Shown here piece by piece: positions 1-6,363 of a DNA stretch of 36,031 nt (positions are counted from its first letter, which is position 1; each line of letters opens with the position of its first letter). The stretch is from an uncultured Lachnospiraceae bacterium (GTDB lineage: Bacteria; Bacillota; Clostridia; Lachnospirales; Lachnospiraceae). The notes under the pieces were generated by a model. It made no database searches. It worked only from the letters and a program-made list of their open reading frames with translations, and was not told the origin of the DNA. The position numbers and the translations under genes are program-made. The DNA lies in contig CATXUX010000036.1 in assembly GCA_958402795.1 (NCBI GenBank), forward strand, positions 1-36,031, written 5' to 3'.

Positions 1-380
1 GGAGCTTTTTTCTCTGGAGCAGCTTCCTTTGCCGGAGCTGCCTTTGTCGCTTCCTGCTTTACAGCTTTTTCTTCTTTAGTTGCGGTCTCTTTTACCGGAG
101 CCTTTTTCACCGGAGCAGCATCCTTCGCCGGAGCTTTCTTCTCTGCAGAAGTTGTTTTAGCTGCGGTTTCTTTTACCGGAGCTTTTTTCTCCGTTGGAGC
201 TGCTTTTGCAGTTGTATCCTGAACCGGAGCCGCTTCTTTCACCGGAGCAGTTTCCTTTGCAGAAATTACTTTTTCTGTTTTTTCAGCAACTGTCTTTGAC
301 GCCGCGGCTGCTTTTACTGTCGTTTTCTGTGCAGTGCTTTTCTTTTGGCCTGTAGTTTTACTTTTGGTATTACGCGCCAT
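1..380 (-). CDS. Lys/Ala/Pro-rich low-complexity protein, C-terminus outside window
   Basis: The minus-strand reading frame starts at the ATG at 380-378 and stays open to the window edge (126 codons, no stop). A GGGAGG ribosome binding site lies about 12 bases upstream (plus-strand cctccc at 391-396), and a sigma-A-like promoter is found at 459-487. The visible part consists almost only of Lys, Ala, Pro, Glu, Thr and Val in loose repeats of the form K-A-P-V-K-E-T-A, resembling histone-like or disordered linker tails. No folded domain is present in the visible part. Lachnospiraceae often encode proteins with such a tail followed by a small C-terminal domain (the DUF6465-type layout). That identity is inferred from family knowledge, because the diagnostic C-terminus is missing. 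The basic tail could bind nucleic acid or an acidic polymer, which is speculative. Confidence 0.7.
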   Translation of the reverse strand, partial: MARNTKSKTTGQKKSTAQKTTVKAAAASKTVAEKTEKVISAKETAPVKEAAPVQDTTAKAAPTEKKAPVKETAAKTTSAEKKAPAKDAAPVKKAPVKETATKEEKAVKQEATKAAPAKEAAPEKKA

Positions 381-458
381 TTTTTAAATACCTCCCAAAA
401 TTATTCAAGACTCTTACGTTTATTATGTAAAATTTAGAAGTTCATGAATCCATGTGAC

Positions 459-487
459 ATTATATCATAAATCATCTACATAGGCAA
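459..487 (-). promoter_or_regulatory. Sigma-A-like promoter for the Lys/Ala-rich gene
   Basis: Read on the minus strand: TTGCCT (-35, plus coordinates 482-487), a 17-base spacer, and TATAAT (-10, 459-464). The gene start at 380 lies about 80 bases downstream. Confidence 0.55.
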
Positions 488-514
488 ACGAAAACTCCAA
501 ATAGAAAGTTGCAG

Positions 515-543
515 TTGTGTAGATTTAAAAGAAAGGCTATAAT
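515..543 (+). promoter_or_regulatory. Sigma-A-like promoter for the AAA-ATPase gene
   Basis: TTGTGT (515-520), a 17-base spacer and TATAAT (538-543) lie 40 bases upstream of the start codon at 584. This promoter diverges from the one at 459-487. Confidence 0.55.
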
Positions 544-583
544 ATGAAAAGAGAAGTGCTTCGCGCAGAAAGAGGGAATCCAT

Positions 584-2278
584 ATGGCAAAAACGATAGG
601 AATCGGTATTCAGGATTTTGAAAAGATGATAGAACGAAATGTATTTTATGTAGATAAAACATTGTTTATAAAAGAATGGTGGGAATCCATGGATGATGTG
701 ACCTTGATCACTCGTCCACGCCGCTTTGGGAAAACACTTACCATGAGCATGGTCGAGCATTTCTTCTCTGTGGCATATTCTGATAGCAAATTATTTCAAG
801 AGACGAACATATGGAAAGAAAATACTTACCCCGAACTGCAGGGAACATACCCGGTAATATCTTTGAGCTTTTCAGACATTAAGGAAGTATCTTATGAACA
901 GGCAAGGAAAAAGATCTGCGAGACAATTGTAGATGTATATAACAGATATGCTTTTCTTGCAAAAGAAGATATTTTAAGTGGAAAAGAAAAGGAATATTTC
1001 AATGGTATATCTTCGGATAGTGATGATGCTGATATTACGATATCTATGCGCAGATTGTCTGAATATCTGTATCGCAAATATGGGAAAAAAGTCATTATTC
1101 TTTTAGATGAGTATGATACACCTATGCAGGAAGCCTATGTAAATAACTATTGGGAGAAGCTCACAACATTTACACGAAATTTATTTAATGCAACGTTTAA
1201 AGGGAATCCTTATCTGGAACGCGCGATTATGACTGGAATTACCCGGGTAAGCAGGGAATCTATCTTTTCCGATCTGAATAATCTGGAGATTGTGACGACT
1301 ACTTCTGATAAGTATGCAGACTGTTTCGGATTTACGGAAGAAGAAGTGTTTTCCGCACTGGATGAGTATCATCTTTCAGATCGGAAGGATGATGTGAAAA
1401 ACTGGTATGATGGCTTTATATTTGGCAGCAAAACAGATATTTACAATCCATGGTCCATTATCAACTTTCTGGATAAGCGGCAGTTTGCCCCTTACTGGGC
1501 AAATACAAGCAGCAACAGTCTGGCAGGAAAACTGATCCGGGAAGGTACACGGCAGGTAAAGGAATCTTTTCAGCAGTTGTTGGACGGAGATTCGATTATA
1601 ACAGAAATTGATGAACAGATTGTATATAATCAGCTTGATCTCGATGAAAGTGCAATCTGGAGTCTGCTTCTGGCAAGTGGCTATCTTCGGGTAAAGCATC
1701 GAAAAGCAGAAAAGACGAAGTATTCCGGGTGGAAGCAGCTTTATGAACTGGAGATCACTAATTATGAGACACAGATTATGTTCCGCAATATGGTAAAAGG
1801 CTGGTTTGCCTCTTCAGCTTCCAACTACAATGATTTTATTAAAGGCCTTTTGGCGGATGATCTGAAGGCGATGAACGCATACATGAACCGAATCACCAAA
1901 ACAACATTCAGTTATTTTGACAGCGGCAGCAGACCTTCGCAGGAAAGTGAACCAGAACGCTTTTACCATGGTTTCGTACTTGGACTGATGGTCGCACTGG
2001 AGGATCGTTATGCGATCACGTCCAATCGGGAAAGTGGATTCGGCAGATACGATGTCCTTATGGAACCGCGAAATACACAGGATTTCGGGATTATTATGGA
2101 ATTTAAAGTACAGGATCCAGAGGATGAAAAAGAATTGACCGATACCGTAAAAGCGGCTCTGCAGCAGATTGAGGAAAAGGAATATGCTGCTTTATTGGAA
2201 GCAAAGGGAATCCCGCAGAACAGGATTCGAAAATATGGGTTTGCTTTTTGCGGAAAGCGTGTTCTGATTGGAAAATAG
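584..2278 (+). CDS. AAA-ATPase-like / PD-(D/E)XK nuclease family protein
   Basis: This 564-residue protein belongs to the family with an N-terminal AAA-ATPase-like domain and a C-terminal PD-(D/E)XK nuclease-like domain, common in multiple copies in Clostridia and Bacteroidetes. The sequence shows the N-terminal signature Y-V-D-K-T (near residue 24), the P-loop-like TRPRRFGKT (near residue 43) in place of a classical Walker A, and a Walker B-like IILLDEYDTP (near residue 172). Near the C-terminus, a nuclease-like core contains D-V-L-M-E-P followed by IIMEFKV, the expected D...ExK layout. The start at 584 follows an AGAGGG site. It is transcribed alone from the promoter at 515-543. The function of the family is not established; roles in DNA processing, mobile elements or defence have been suggested. 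The family assignment is firm, the biological role is unknown. Confidence 0.85.
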   Translation: MAKTIGIGIQDFEKMIERNVFYVDKTLFIKEWWESMDDVTLITRPRRFGKTLTMSMVEHFFSVAYSDSKLFQETNIWKENTYPELQGTYPVISLSFSDIKEVSYEQARKKICETIVDVYNRYAFLAKEDILSGKEKEYFNGISSDSDDADITISMRRLSEYLYRKYGKKVIILLDEYDTPMQEAYVNNYWEKLTTFTRNLFNATFKGNPYLERAIMTGITRVSRESIFSDLNNLEIVTTTSDKYADCFGFTEEEVFSALDEYHLSDRKDDVKNWYDGFIFGSKTDIYNPWSIINFLDKRQFAPYWANTSSNSLAGKLIREGTRQVKESFQQLLDGDSIITEIDEQIVYNQLDLDESAIWSLLLASGYLRVKHRKAEKTKYSGWKQLYELEITNYETQIMFRNMVKGWFASSASNYNDFIKGLLADDLKAMNAYMNRITKTTFSYFDSGSRPSQESEPERFYHGFVLGLMVALEDRYAITSNRESGFGRYDVLMEPRNTQDFGIIMEFKVQDPEDEKELTDTVKAALQQIEEKEYAALLEAKGIPQNRIRKYGFAFCGKRVLIGK

Positions 2279-2315
2279 TTTTTAAAGTGACAACATAAAA
2301 GAGGTGGTCAGGATC

Positions 2316-2683
2316 ATGCAGCTATTATTAAAAAATACTCCCATATTAGAGATTCAGGACAATGGCACATGTGAGATCCTGGATTTTGACAGGCTGCCGT
2401 TTGCGTTAAGAAAGTTCGTAATCCATTGTCCTTGTTTATTACGGAAATATCCTTATCGGGAAGAAACATTCATTATTCTGCAGAGAGCCGACAAAAGCAG
2501 GATATTCATACTCCGGAACTTACCACACTGGGAACAAGCGCGAAAGGCTGGATCCGCAGGGGCGATCAATTGTATCTGCATAAAGTAGGAAAATACGAGA
2601 TTCCGGCAGATCAGATACTGACAGTACTTGACATTCTGCATATTCCTTACCGGATTTCGGATGAAAATGAAATTCAAATGTGA
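2316..2683 (+). pseudogene. Frameshifted HipA-adaptor-like gene remnant
   Basis: Two overlapping frames look like pieces of one gene. The first starts at ATG 2316 behind a GAGGTGG site. It reads about 33 sensible residues ending in the motif FDRLPFALRK (near 2405), then becomes unlikely sequence until a stop at 2588. The second frame is sensible from about 2425 to the stop at 2683 and contains TPELTTLGTSAKGWIRRGD and a segment ending in HIPYRIS. That segment resembles the N-terminal region of HipA-type kinases and their stand-alone partners, where a G-x-x-x-K-x-W motif precedes the kinase. The joint near 2405-2425 looks like an internal deletion plus frameshift. The gene lies directly upstream of, and overlaps, the small gene at 2680. 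A programmed frameshift is possible but I see no slippery heptamer, and a sequencing error alone would not explain the shortened length. Confidence 0.5.
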
Positions 2684-2862
2684 TGTCACAGACAACGGAA
2701 GAAGAGATGACCTTGTATGAGGCCGCAGTAAGGGCGCAGCGAGAACTGCGGCTGGATTTGAGTGGACTGGATAAGATGGACCGTCTGGCATACCTGCAGG
2801 AAACGCAGTGGAAGGCAGTATTGGAGAGAAAGAAGAAATTGGAAGAAGCGTTGGTTATGTAA
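2680..2862 (+). CDS. Small hypothetical protein in HipA-like locus
   Basis: A 60-codon frame begins with GTG at 2680 or ATG at 2683, overlapping the TGA stop (2681-2683) of the preceding frame, which implies translational coupling. The product is highly charged and mostly helical in appearance: an acidic N-terminus, a central R-A-Q-R-E-L-R-L stretch and a Lys/Glu-rich end that could form a short coiled coil. It carries no recognisable helix-turn-helix. Because it sits between adaptor-like and kinase-like genes of a HipA-type locus, it might be a small regulatory or antitoxin component. That is context inference only, and I do not recognise the family. Confidence 0.55.
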   Translation: MMSQTTEEEMTLYEAAVRAQRELRLDLSGLDKMDRLAYLQETQWKAVLERKKKLEEALVM

Positions 2863-2911
2863 GTCGGCGAGACCGCAACAAACTGATTTGTGACGATGAT
2901 GGAGGTCGAGA

Positions 2912-3253
2912 ATGGAAAACGTAAAATTTGACGTGATGTGGAAAGATCATTTATGCGCGAGAGTTGAAGTGACAGACGATAAGGCGCATATCACAAAATA
3001 TGATACAAATCCGGTACACTGTTTATTCCCATATGAAGAAACAGATTCTTACCATATATTGAGCATTCTGGAGAGCAGATGCTGGCCGCGGGACAGGGGA
3101 AATATCGACGAATTGCTGAAAGCGTGCGGTCTTCATTCTTATGATGTGATGGGGATTATCAAAGCAACCCACGGGAGAATGTATAATGATTATACATGGA
3201 TCCGCTTTGAAGGGGAGTCACTCACCTATGAAGAAATGAAACTGCGGGATTAA
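2912..3253 (+). CDS. Stand-alone HipA-associated adaptor-like protein
   Basis: This 113-residue protein begins at ATG 2912 behind a strong GGAGGT site. It ends 42 bases before the HipA-like kinase gene. Its middle and C-terminal parts contain a Trp-Pro-Arg-x-Arg segment (near residue 57), a leucine-containing helix, and a final D-Y-T-W-I-R-F-E segment. This pattern is shared by small proteins found directly upstream of HipA-like kinases in Clostridia, where a W-x-x-R-x-I-P-x-x-R and a D-x-Y-W-x motif recur. By analogy to split HipBST-type systems, in which a small protein corresponds to the N-terminal subdomain of HipA, it may bind or restrain the kinase. The similarity is from memory of family patterns, so treat the role as inferred. 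Confidence 0.65.
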   Translation: MENVKFDVMWKDHLCARVEVTDDKAHITKYDTNPVHCLFPYEETDSYHILSILESRCWPRDRGNIDELLKACGLHSYDVMGIIKATHGRMYNDYTWIRFEGESLTYEEMKLRD

Positions 3254-3295
3254 GATGATGATTTGTGGTACTAGAAACTACAGCGGGAGGACGGT

Positions 3296-4042
3296 ATGTT
3301 TTACGAAGAGCTGGATACATTTTATATGGTAGATATGTCCGGAACCAGTGAGGGAACTCAAATCAAATATTATAAAGATGGGTATTGGTATAAGCAGGAT
3401 TTTTATGGCGGAGAGGCCCGGGCAGAATATCTGGCGTCCGGTATTTTAAGTTTTTCAGACTTAAACGAAGCGGAATATGTAAAATATGAAATTGGCAGTC
3501 TTAATGGAAAAACAGCATGCCGCAGCAGGCATTTCCTGAAAGAAGGGGAAGAGTTTATTTCATTATACCGGTATTATCAGACGGTTGTCGGCAGGAAGAT
3601 AAATGAGGACATTCTGAAGTATGAGACACCAGAAGCACGGGCGGATTTTGTTTTGAACTTTTTTAAACGGACGTGCGGGATAGATCTGACGGATTATTTT
3701 TCGAAAGTGTTTACATTAGATGCACTTATTTTAAATGAAGACCGACATTTTAACAATCTGGGGATTATAAATGACGCAGACGGAAAGTATAAAGAAGCAC
3801 CAATTTTTGACAATGGGAAATCGCTGCTTGTAGGTAACGTTTCTGTTAACCGGCGTCTGCCGGTGTCGGAAAATATAAGGAGAGTGACTGCGCGTCCGTT
3901 TTCCGGATCACATAAAGGAAACCGGGATTTGTTTGGAAAAGGGTTTTCACTGCGTGTAGATGCTGCACTGCAGTGGCTGGATGAGCAGGAAGAGTCTTAT
4001 GAAAAGCAGGTGCTTTTACATATGCTCGCAAAAGAAAAATAG
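3296..4042 (+). CDS. HipA-like serine/threonine kinase core
   Basis: This 248-residue protein starts at ATG 3296 behind GGGAGG. It has the HipA kinase layout without the classical N-terminal subdomain. A glycine-rich ATP-binding segment G-T-S-E-G-T-Q-I-K lies at residues 16-24, and a Lys likely to bind ATP phosphate is at residue 33. The catalytic-loop motif NEDRHFNN is at residues 147-154, and the metal-binding motif FDNG is at 171-174. All key residues look intact, so the kinase is probably active. Full-length HipA is about 440 residues. The missing N-terminal part appears to be supplied by separate small genes upstream (2912, and the broken one at 2316). HipA kinases typically phosphorylate aminoacyl-tRNA synthetases or other translation factors and cause growth arrest; the substrate here is unknown. 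No HipB-type repressor is obvious. Confidence 0.8.
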   Translation: MFYEELDTFYMVDMSGTSEGTQIKYYKDGYWYKQDFYGGEARAEYLASGILSFSDLNEAEYVKYEIGSLNGKTACRSRHFLKEGEEFISLYRYYQTVVGRKINEDILKYETPEARADFVLNFFKRTCGIDLTDYFSKVFTLDALILNEDRHFNNLGIINDADGKYKEAPIFDNGKSLLVGNVSVNRRLPVSENIRRVTARPFSGSHKGNRDLFGKGFSLRVDAALQWLDEQEESYEKQVLLHMLAKEK

Positions 4043-4121
4043 TTCGCTGGCCGGGGACATAATCGAGAACCCGATTCCATACAGTATGTTATAGGATTTT
4101 AACAGGAGTGAAGTTTATTAT

Positions 4122-4910
4122 ATGCGTTTTAAGTGGAACGGTGAAATAAAAAAAGTATGCATTGAGATCGGACTGGCAGTTGTGCTTGCGGTTACGCTTG
4201 GTGTTCTTGGCGCGAAGGCAACAGATGCCGCCGGTACTGCGGGTGCACAGCCGGCAGAAGAAACCAGACTGGCAGAGCAGGAGAATGTGGAGGCTCTGGA
4301 GAAAACACAGGCGTCTCCGGGAGAAAATGCAGACGAGACGAATCAGGATGATAACGCAGAGGAGGTTATCGCAGATGGGCAGTATCCGATCATGGGAAAC
4401 AGTTCGGTGACAGTGGAGCAGATGGTTTCTTATTTTGAATCTGCCGAAGTGCCATATCCGGCCGAGGCGTTATCGAAAGGGGGCGCAGACTCCATTGAGA
4501 CATTCTGCCAGATGTATTATGAAGAGGCGACTGCCGAGGGAGTGCGTCCGGAAGTGGCGTTTGCCCAGACAATGAAAGAAACCGGCTGGCTGCAGTTTGG
4601 CGGCGACGCCTCGGTCGAACAGTTCAATTTTGCCGGCCTGGGTACGACAGGCGGCGGGGAGCCGGGGAATTCTTATCCGGATGTGCGTACCGGAATCCGG
4701 GCACAGATCCAGCACTTAAAAGGATATGCGACGACAGATGCATTGAATCAGGAGTGTGTGGATGACCGCTACGAATATGTACTGCTGGGATGCGCTCCTT
4801 ATGTAGAATGGCTCGGACAGAATGAGAACCCGGATGGAACCGGATGGGCGACAGCAGAAAGATATGGATATTCTATAGTAGAAATGATACGGAATATGAA
4901 AACAATATGA
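4122..4910 (+). CDS. Membrane-anchored glucosaminidase-domain cell wall hydrolase
   Basis: This 262-residue protein starts at ATG 4122 behind AGGAGTGA. Residues 11-31 form one hydrophobic segment (signal anchor or uncleaved signal), followed by an acidic, Glu/Gln-rich linker to about residue 90. A glucosaminidase-like domain (mannosyl-glycoprotein endo-beta-N-acetylglucosaminidase family) follows at about 95-262. The motif A-Q-T-M-K-E-T-G-W-L places the likely catalytic Glu at residue 153, and the segment F-N-F-A-G-L-G-T follows as is usual for the family. It would cleave the glycan backbone of peptidoglycan outside the cell, in growth, daughter separation or sporulation-related remodelling. 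It is followed, after its own gap and promoter, by a second wall hydrolase gene. Confidence 0.85.
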   Translation: MRFKWNGEIKKVCIEIGLAVVLAVTLGVLGAKATDAAGTAGAQPAEETRLAEQENVEALEKTQASPGENADETNQDDNAEEVIADGQYPIMGNSSVTVEQMVSYFESAEVPYPAEALSKGGADSIETFCQMYYEEATAEGVRPEVAFAQTMKETGWLQFGGDASVEQFNFAGLGTTGGGEPGNSYPDVRTGIRAQIQHLKGYATTDALNQECVDDRYEYVLLGCAPYVEWLGQNENPDGTGWATAERYGYSIVEMIRNMKTI

Positions 4911-4950
4911 GACGTTCCGGATTTTGTATGGCGGTATTTGACTTTTCCAT

Positions 4951-4979
4951 TTGCGTTATCCGACAATCTGTGTTATAGT
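4951..4979 (+). promoter_or_regulatory. Sigma-A-like promoter for the PcsB/SleB-like gene
   Basis: TTGCGT (4951-4956), a 17-base spacer and TATAGT (4974-4979) lie 56 bases before the start codon at 5036. Confidence 0.5.
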
Positions 4980-5035
4980 GGTCAGGCGATAAAAAAGAAT
5001 CAGATTCAGAAGATGAGAAGGAAAGGAATGGAACC

Positions 5036-6073
5036 ATGCATCGACATTGGAAACAGATATCTGCGGTAAGCGCTGCACTGGCTGTTGCCGTTGCGACAGC
5101 GGGAATGCCGCTTCCGGCAAAAGCGGAGGATGCGGCCGCATTGGAGCAGAAAACGCAGGAACTGCAGTCAGAACTGGATGGAATGAATCAGGAGATGCTT
5201 GCACTTAGTGATGAGATTTCTTCGACAGAGATGCAGATTCAGGTGATGAACAGTGAGATCGCCCGCTCGGAAGAACTTCTGCGGGAAGCGCAGGAGAATG
5301 AGGCGCGGCAGTATGCGGATATGAAGGTCCGGATCAAATATATGTATGAAAACGGAAACAGTACATATCTGGCGGCGCTTGCAGAACAGGACAGTCTGGC
5401 AGATGTTCTGAATAAAGCGGAATTTATCCAGAGTATCAGCGAATATGATCGGGACATGCTTGCAGAACTGGAGAAGATACGGGAAGATGTGGAATTCAAC
5501 CAGGAGGTTCTGGCAGAACAGCAGGATTCCCTGACGGCCCTGCAGGAAGAGTTATCAGGACGGCAGGCAGAACTGGAAGAGAAGGCTGCGGCAACGTCTA
5601 CGGATCTTGCAGCATATCAGGAACAACTGCAGCGCGTGCGGGAACTGCAGGCCAGTACGGTAGGAGAGATTGGCCTTTCTGACGGAAGAACCGTACAGGT
5701 AAATTCAGTTTCCGTATCTGTGGATGATGAAGAACTGCTGGCGGCTCTGATCGAGTGTGAGGCATATCAGGATTACAATTATCTGCTGGCGGTAGCGACA
5801 GTGGTGATGAACCGGGTAGAGGATCCGCGCTTTCCGAATACGATACCGGAAGTGATTTATGCGACGAATCAGTTCGCTCCTGCATCCGGAGGGACACGGC
5901 TTGCAAGTGTTCTGGAAAAGGGACCGACGGATCTGTCGCGGCAGGTTGCACGGGATGCGCTGAACGGGACAAGGCTTGCCGAGGTTGCGGACTGTTATTA
6001 TTTCCTGATGGCGTCTGTGTGTGACAGAGACGGTGTGAATATCGGGGGAAATGTATTTTTCCGGACCTGGTAA
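5036..6073 (+). CDS. Secreted coiled-coil protein with SleB-type cell wall hydrolase domain
   Basis: The 345-residue product has a signal peptide (residues 1-30, cleavage likely after A-K-A). A long coiled-coil region at about 33-210 resembles the N-terminal domain of PcsB-type hydrolases. A C-terminal Hydrolase_2 (SleB/CwlJ-type) domain spans about 230-345. That domain shows L-I-E-C-E-A with the likely catalytic Glu at residue 242, then A-T-V-V-M-N-R-V and the D-P-R-F-P-x-T-I and N-Q-F-A-P segments typical of the family. The coiled coil suggests regulation by, or tethering to, a membrane partner such as FtsEX, as known for PcsB-like proteins. SleB domains are lytic transglycosylases of spore cortex, but many Clostridia use them in vegetative cells. 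The start is supported by a GAAAGGAA site. Confidence 0.85.
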   Translation: MHRHWKQISAVSAALAVAVATAGMPLPAKAEDAAALEQKTQELQSELDGMNQEMLALSDEISSTEMQIQVMNSEIARSEELLREAQENEARQYADMKVRIKYMYENGNSTYLAALAEQDSLADVLNKAEFIQSISEYDRDMLAELEKIREDVEFNQEVLAEQQDSLTALQEELSGRQAELEEKAAATSTDLAAYQEQLQRVRELQASTVGEIGLSDGRTVQVNSVSVSVDDEELLAALIECEAYQDYNYLLAVATVVMNRVEDPRFPNTIPEVIYATNQFAPASGGTRLASVLEKGPTDLSRQVARDALNGTRLAEVADCYYFLMASVCDRDGVNIGGNVFFRTW

Positions 6074-6114
6074 TTTCTTAATTTCTTAATTATATGTGAA
6101 AACATGCAAATTTC

Positions 6115-6143
6115 TTGACAAACAGATTTCTGAAAGCTATGAT
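6115..6143 (+). promoter_or_regulatory. Strong sigma-A-like promoter for valS leader
   Basis: TTGACA (6115-6120), exactly 17 bases, then TATGAT (6138-6143). Transcription would start near 6150, leaving a leader of about 214 bases before the valS start at 6364. Confidence 0.75.
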
Positions 6144-6223
6144 ATAGGTTGGTTATGGCATCTTTTGTGCCTAACATTTGATCAATACACTGATTTATCG
6201 GTTTTCATAGGGATCATGGGCGG

Positions 6224-6274
6224 ATGAAAGATATACGCTCCGCGAGAATGCGCAGGGATTCGCCCTTTACATGA
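6224..6274 (+). CDS. Possible 16-residue leader peptide upstream of valS
   Basis: A short frame (ATG 6224, TGA 6272-6274) encodes MKDIRSARMRRDSPFT. An AGGG at 6209-6212 could act as a ribosome binding site, 11 bases upstream. Its last codons lie in the 5' arm of the terminator-like hairpin and its stop codon lies in the hairpin loop, so a translating ribosome would prevent the hairpin from forming. The peptide is rich in Arg and has no Val, so classical valine-codon attenuation is not supported. Whether it is translated is unknown. Confidence 0.3.
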   Translation: MKDIRSARMRRDSPFT

Positions 6275-6294
6275 ATATGTAGAGGGCGTTTTTT
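6261..6294 (+). terminator. Attenuator-like intrinsic terminator in valS leader
   Basis: An 11-base stem (6261-6271 pairing with 6278-6288, one G-T pair) with a 6-base loop is followed by six Ts (6289-6294). It lies downstream of the promoter at 6115-6143 and upstream of valS. It therefore sits within the valS transcript and probably controls read-through. Confidence 0.75.
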
Positions 6295-6363
6295 GTACAG
6301 AAAAGTGTGAAGAAAATGTGAAAGCTGTTCGGGCAGCCGTGAGGGGAAAGCGAGGAGAAGACG

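Noticed and set aside
1..380. Tandem DNA repeat or CRISPR-like array
   Set aside because: The periodicity is at the protein level, with varied codons and no constant repeat and spacer lengths, and the frame is open throughout.
6150..6363. T-box riboswitch upstream of valS
   Set aside because: No GGUGGNACCGCG-like T-box sequence is visible, and the leader before the terminator is only about 110 bases, too short for a standard T-box. Kept only as an unassigned attenuator.
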